NCBI GenBank assembly: GCA_002292945.1
Contig: DBCG01000047.1
Location: 24,151 to 29,905 of the forward strand
Direction of reading: 5' to 3'
DNA from: Proteobacteria bacterium UBA964
Lineage (GTDB): Bacteria; Pseudomonadota; Gammaproteobacteria; Steroidobacterales; Steroidobacteraceae
Length of the DNA: 5,755 bases
Shown: one piece after another, positions 5,135 through 5,755 of the stretch
How the letters are laid out: the number at the start of each line of letters is the position of its first letter
How positions within the stretch are numbered: position 1 is the stretch's first letter
The notes under the pieces: model-generated
Database searches by the model: none
What the model was told of the DNA's origin: nothing
The model's input: the letters and a program-made list of their open reading frames with translations, nothing else
Translations under genes and position numbers: made by a program

Positions 5135-5755
5135 TCAGAACTTCCAGGTGAGGTCGAGGCCGTAGGTCCGCGGATTGCCGAACTGCGACACTTCCTCGCC
5201 GAAGAAATGGATGATGTTCACGCGATAGAGCTCGTTGTCGAGGTTCTTGCCCCAGAGAGACACCGTCCAAGGGGCGTCTTTCGGCGACAGCTGGATGCGC
5301 GCATCGAGCAGGCCGTACGACGGCTCCTTGGCGAGGTTGTCCGTCGCCCAGAAGAGCTGGCTCTGCCAGTTGTAGTTCAGGCTGAACTTGAGCGCGTCCT
5401 GCCAAGCACCGAATCCAGTGGTGTAGTCGATGCCGACGCTCAGCTGCTTCTCCGGGGTGCGCTGCAGCTGGTTGCCCGAGCTGTCGAGGCGCAAGCCGGT
5501 CGACGGGTTGATCGCCGACTCGAGGAAGTCCACGTACTCGGTGTCGACGAACGAGCCGCCCAGCATGAAGCGCAGCGAGTCGGTGGCGAGGAACTCAAGT
5601 TCCGCCTCGATGCCCTGGATGTCGGCGCTCGCCGCGTTGTCCGTGAGGTTGCAGAGGCAGGCCGCGTTGGTCTGGGTCACCTGCAGGTTCTTGTAGTCCA
5701 TCATGAAGATGGCGGCGTTCAGGCGCAGCCGACGGTCGAGCAAGGTGGTCTTGAA
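5135..5755 (-). CDS. TonB-dependent outer-membrane receptor, C-terminal part
   Basis: The last 206 residues of a receptor gene whose start lies beyond the right edge; the frame stays open to base 5755. The segment has the alternating strands and loops of the 22-strand TonB-dependent barrel. Signs are LDRRLRLNAAIFMMDYKNLQV near the fragment start, the conserved ADIQGIEAELEFLATDSLRF turn, YGLLDARIQLSP, WTVSLWGKNLDNELY and the final strand FGNPRTYGLDLTWKF. The terminal Phe is the usual signal for outer-membrane insertion. Such receptors import siderophores, vitamins, glycans or hydrophobic carbon sources using TonB energy; this style is common in sphingomonads and related degraders. A loop near the fragment start contains Cys-Leu-Cys, unusual in these barrels. 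The stop is TGA followed at once by a second TGA (5137-5132), then a strong terminator. The plug domain and substrate are not visible. Confidence 0.93.
   Translation of the reverse strand, partial: FKTTLLDRRLRLNAAIFMMDYKNLQVTQTNAACLCNLTDNAASADIQGIEAELEFLATDSLRFMLGGSFVDTEYVDFLESAINPSTGLRLDSSGNQLQRTPEKQLSVGIDYTTGFGAWQDALKFSLNYNWQSQLFWATDNLAKEPSYGLLDARIQLSPKDAPWTVSLWGKNLDNELYRVNIIHFFGEEVSQFGNPRTYGLDLTWKF

Overview
The window is GC-rich, gene-dense bacterial DNA. A TonB-dependent outer-membrane receptor marks it as Gram-negative. The receptor style, the DUF1295 membrane protein and the CoA-ester enzymes suggest a proteobacterium of the sphingomonad or Steroidobacter/Nevskia kind. That placement is inferred from gene content, not from a marker gene.

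Layout: a truncated DUF1295 membrane protein start (1-176, minus) lies downstream of a hot-dog acyl-CoA thioesterase (248-748, minus) that probably starts at TTG. A 128-bp divergent regulatory gap (749-876) follows, holding candidate back-to-back promoters, short palindromes and a 15-bp tandem repeat. Rightward from it run an NTF2/SnoaL-like protein (877-1254) and an AMP-forming acyl-CoA ligase (1254-2876), overlapping by one base. The ligase converges on a molybdopterin oxidoreductase (2873-5023, minus); both stop codons lie within one CTAG. Upstream of the oxidoreductase is a 111-bp gap with a GC-rich direct repeat and a strong one-directional terminator. That terminator ends the TonB-dependent receptor gene (5135-5755, minus), whose 5' part lies outside the window.

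Taken together this looks like part of a catabolic locus. The receptor would import a scarce or poorly soluble compound, the ligase would activate a carboxylic acid to its CoA thioester, and the thioesterase would release a CoA product or rescue trapped CoA. The NTF2-like protein, molybdoenzyme and DUF1295 protein would act on ring or enone intermediates. The substrate cannot be read from the sequence. A steroid- or terpenoid-like compound is only a guess from the DUF1295 and limonene-epoxide-hydrolase-like folds.

The most unusual points are the molybdoenzyme, which appears to lack Cys, Sec or Ser at the usual metal-ligand position and has no visible electron-transfer partner, and the NTF2-like protein, which resembles limonene epoxide hydrolase but lacks its Arg-x-Asp pair. 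I found no RNA genes, insertion sequences, CRISPR arrays or phage genes.
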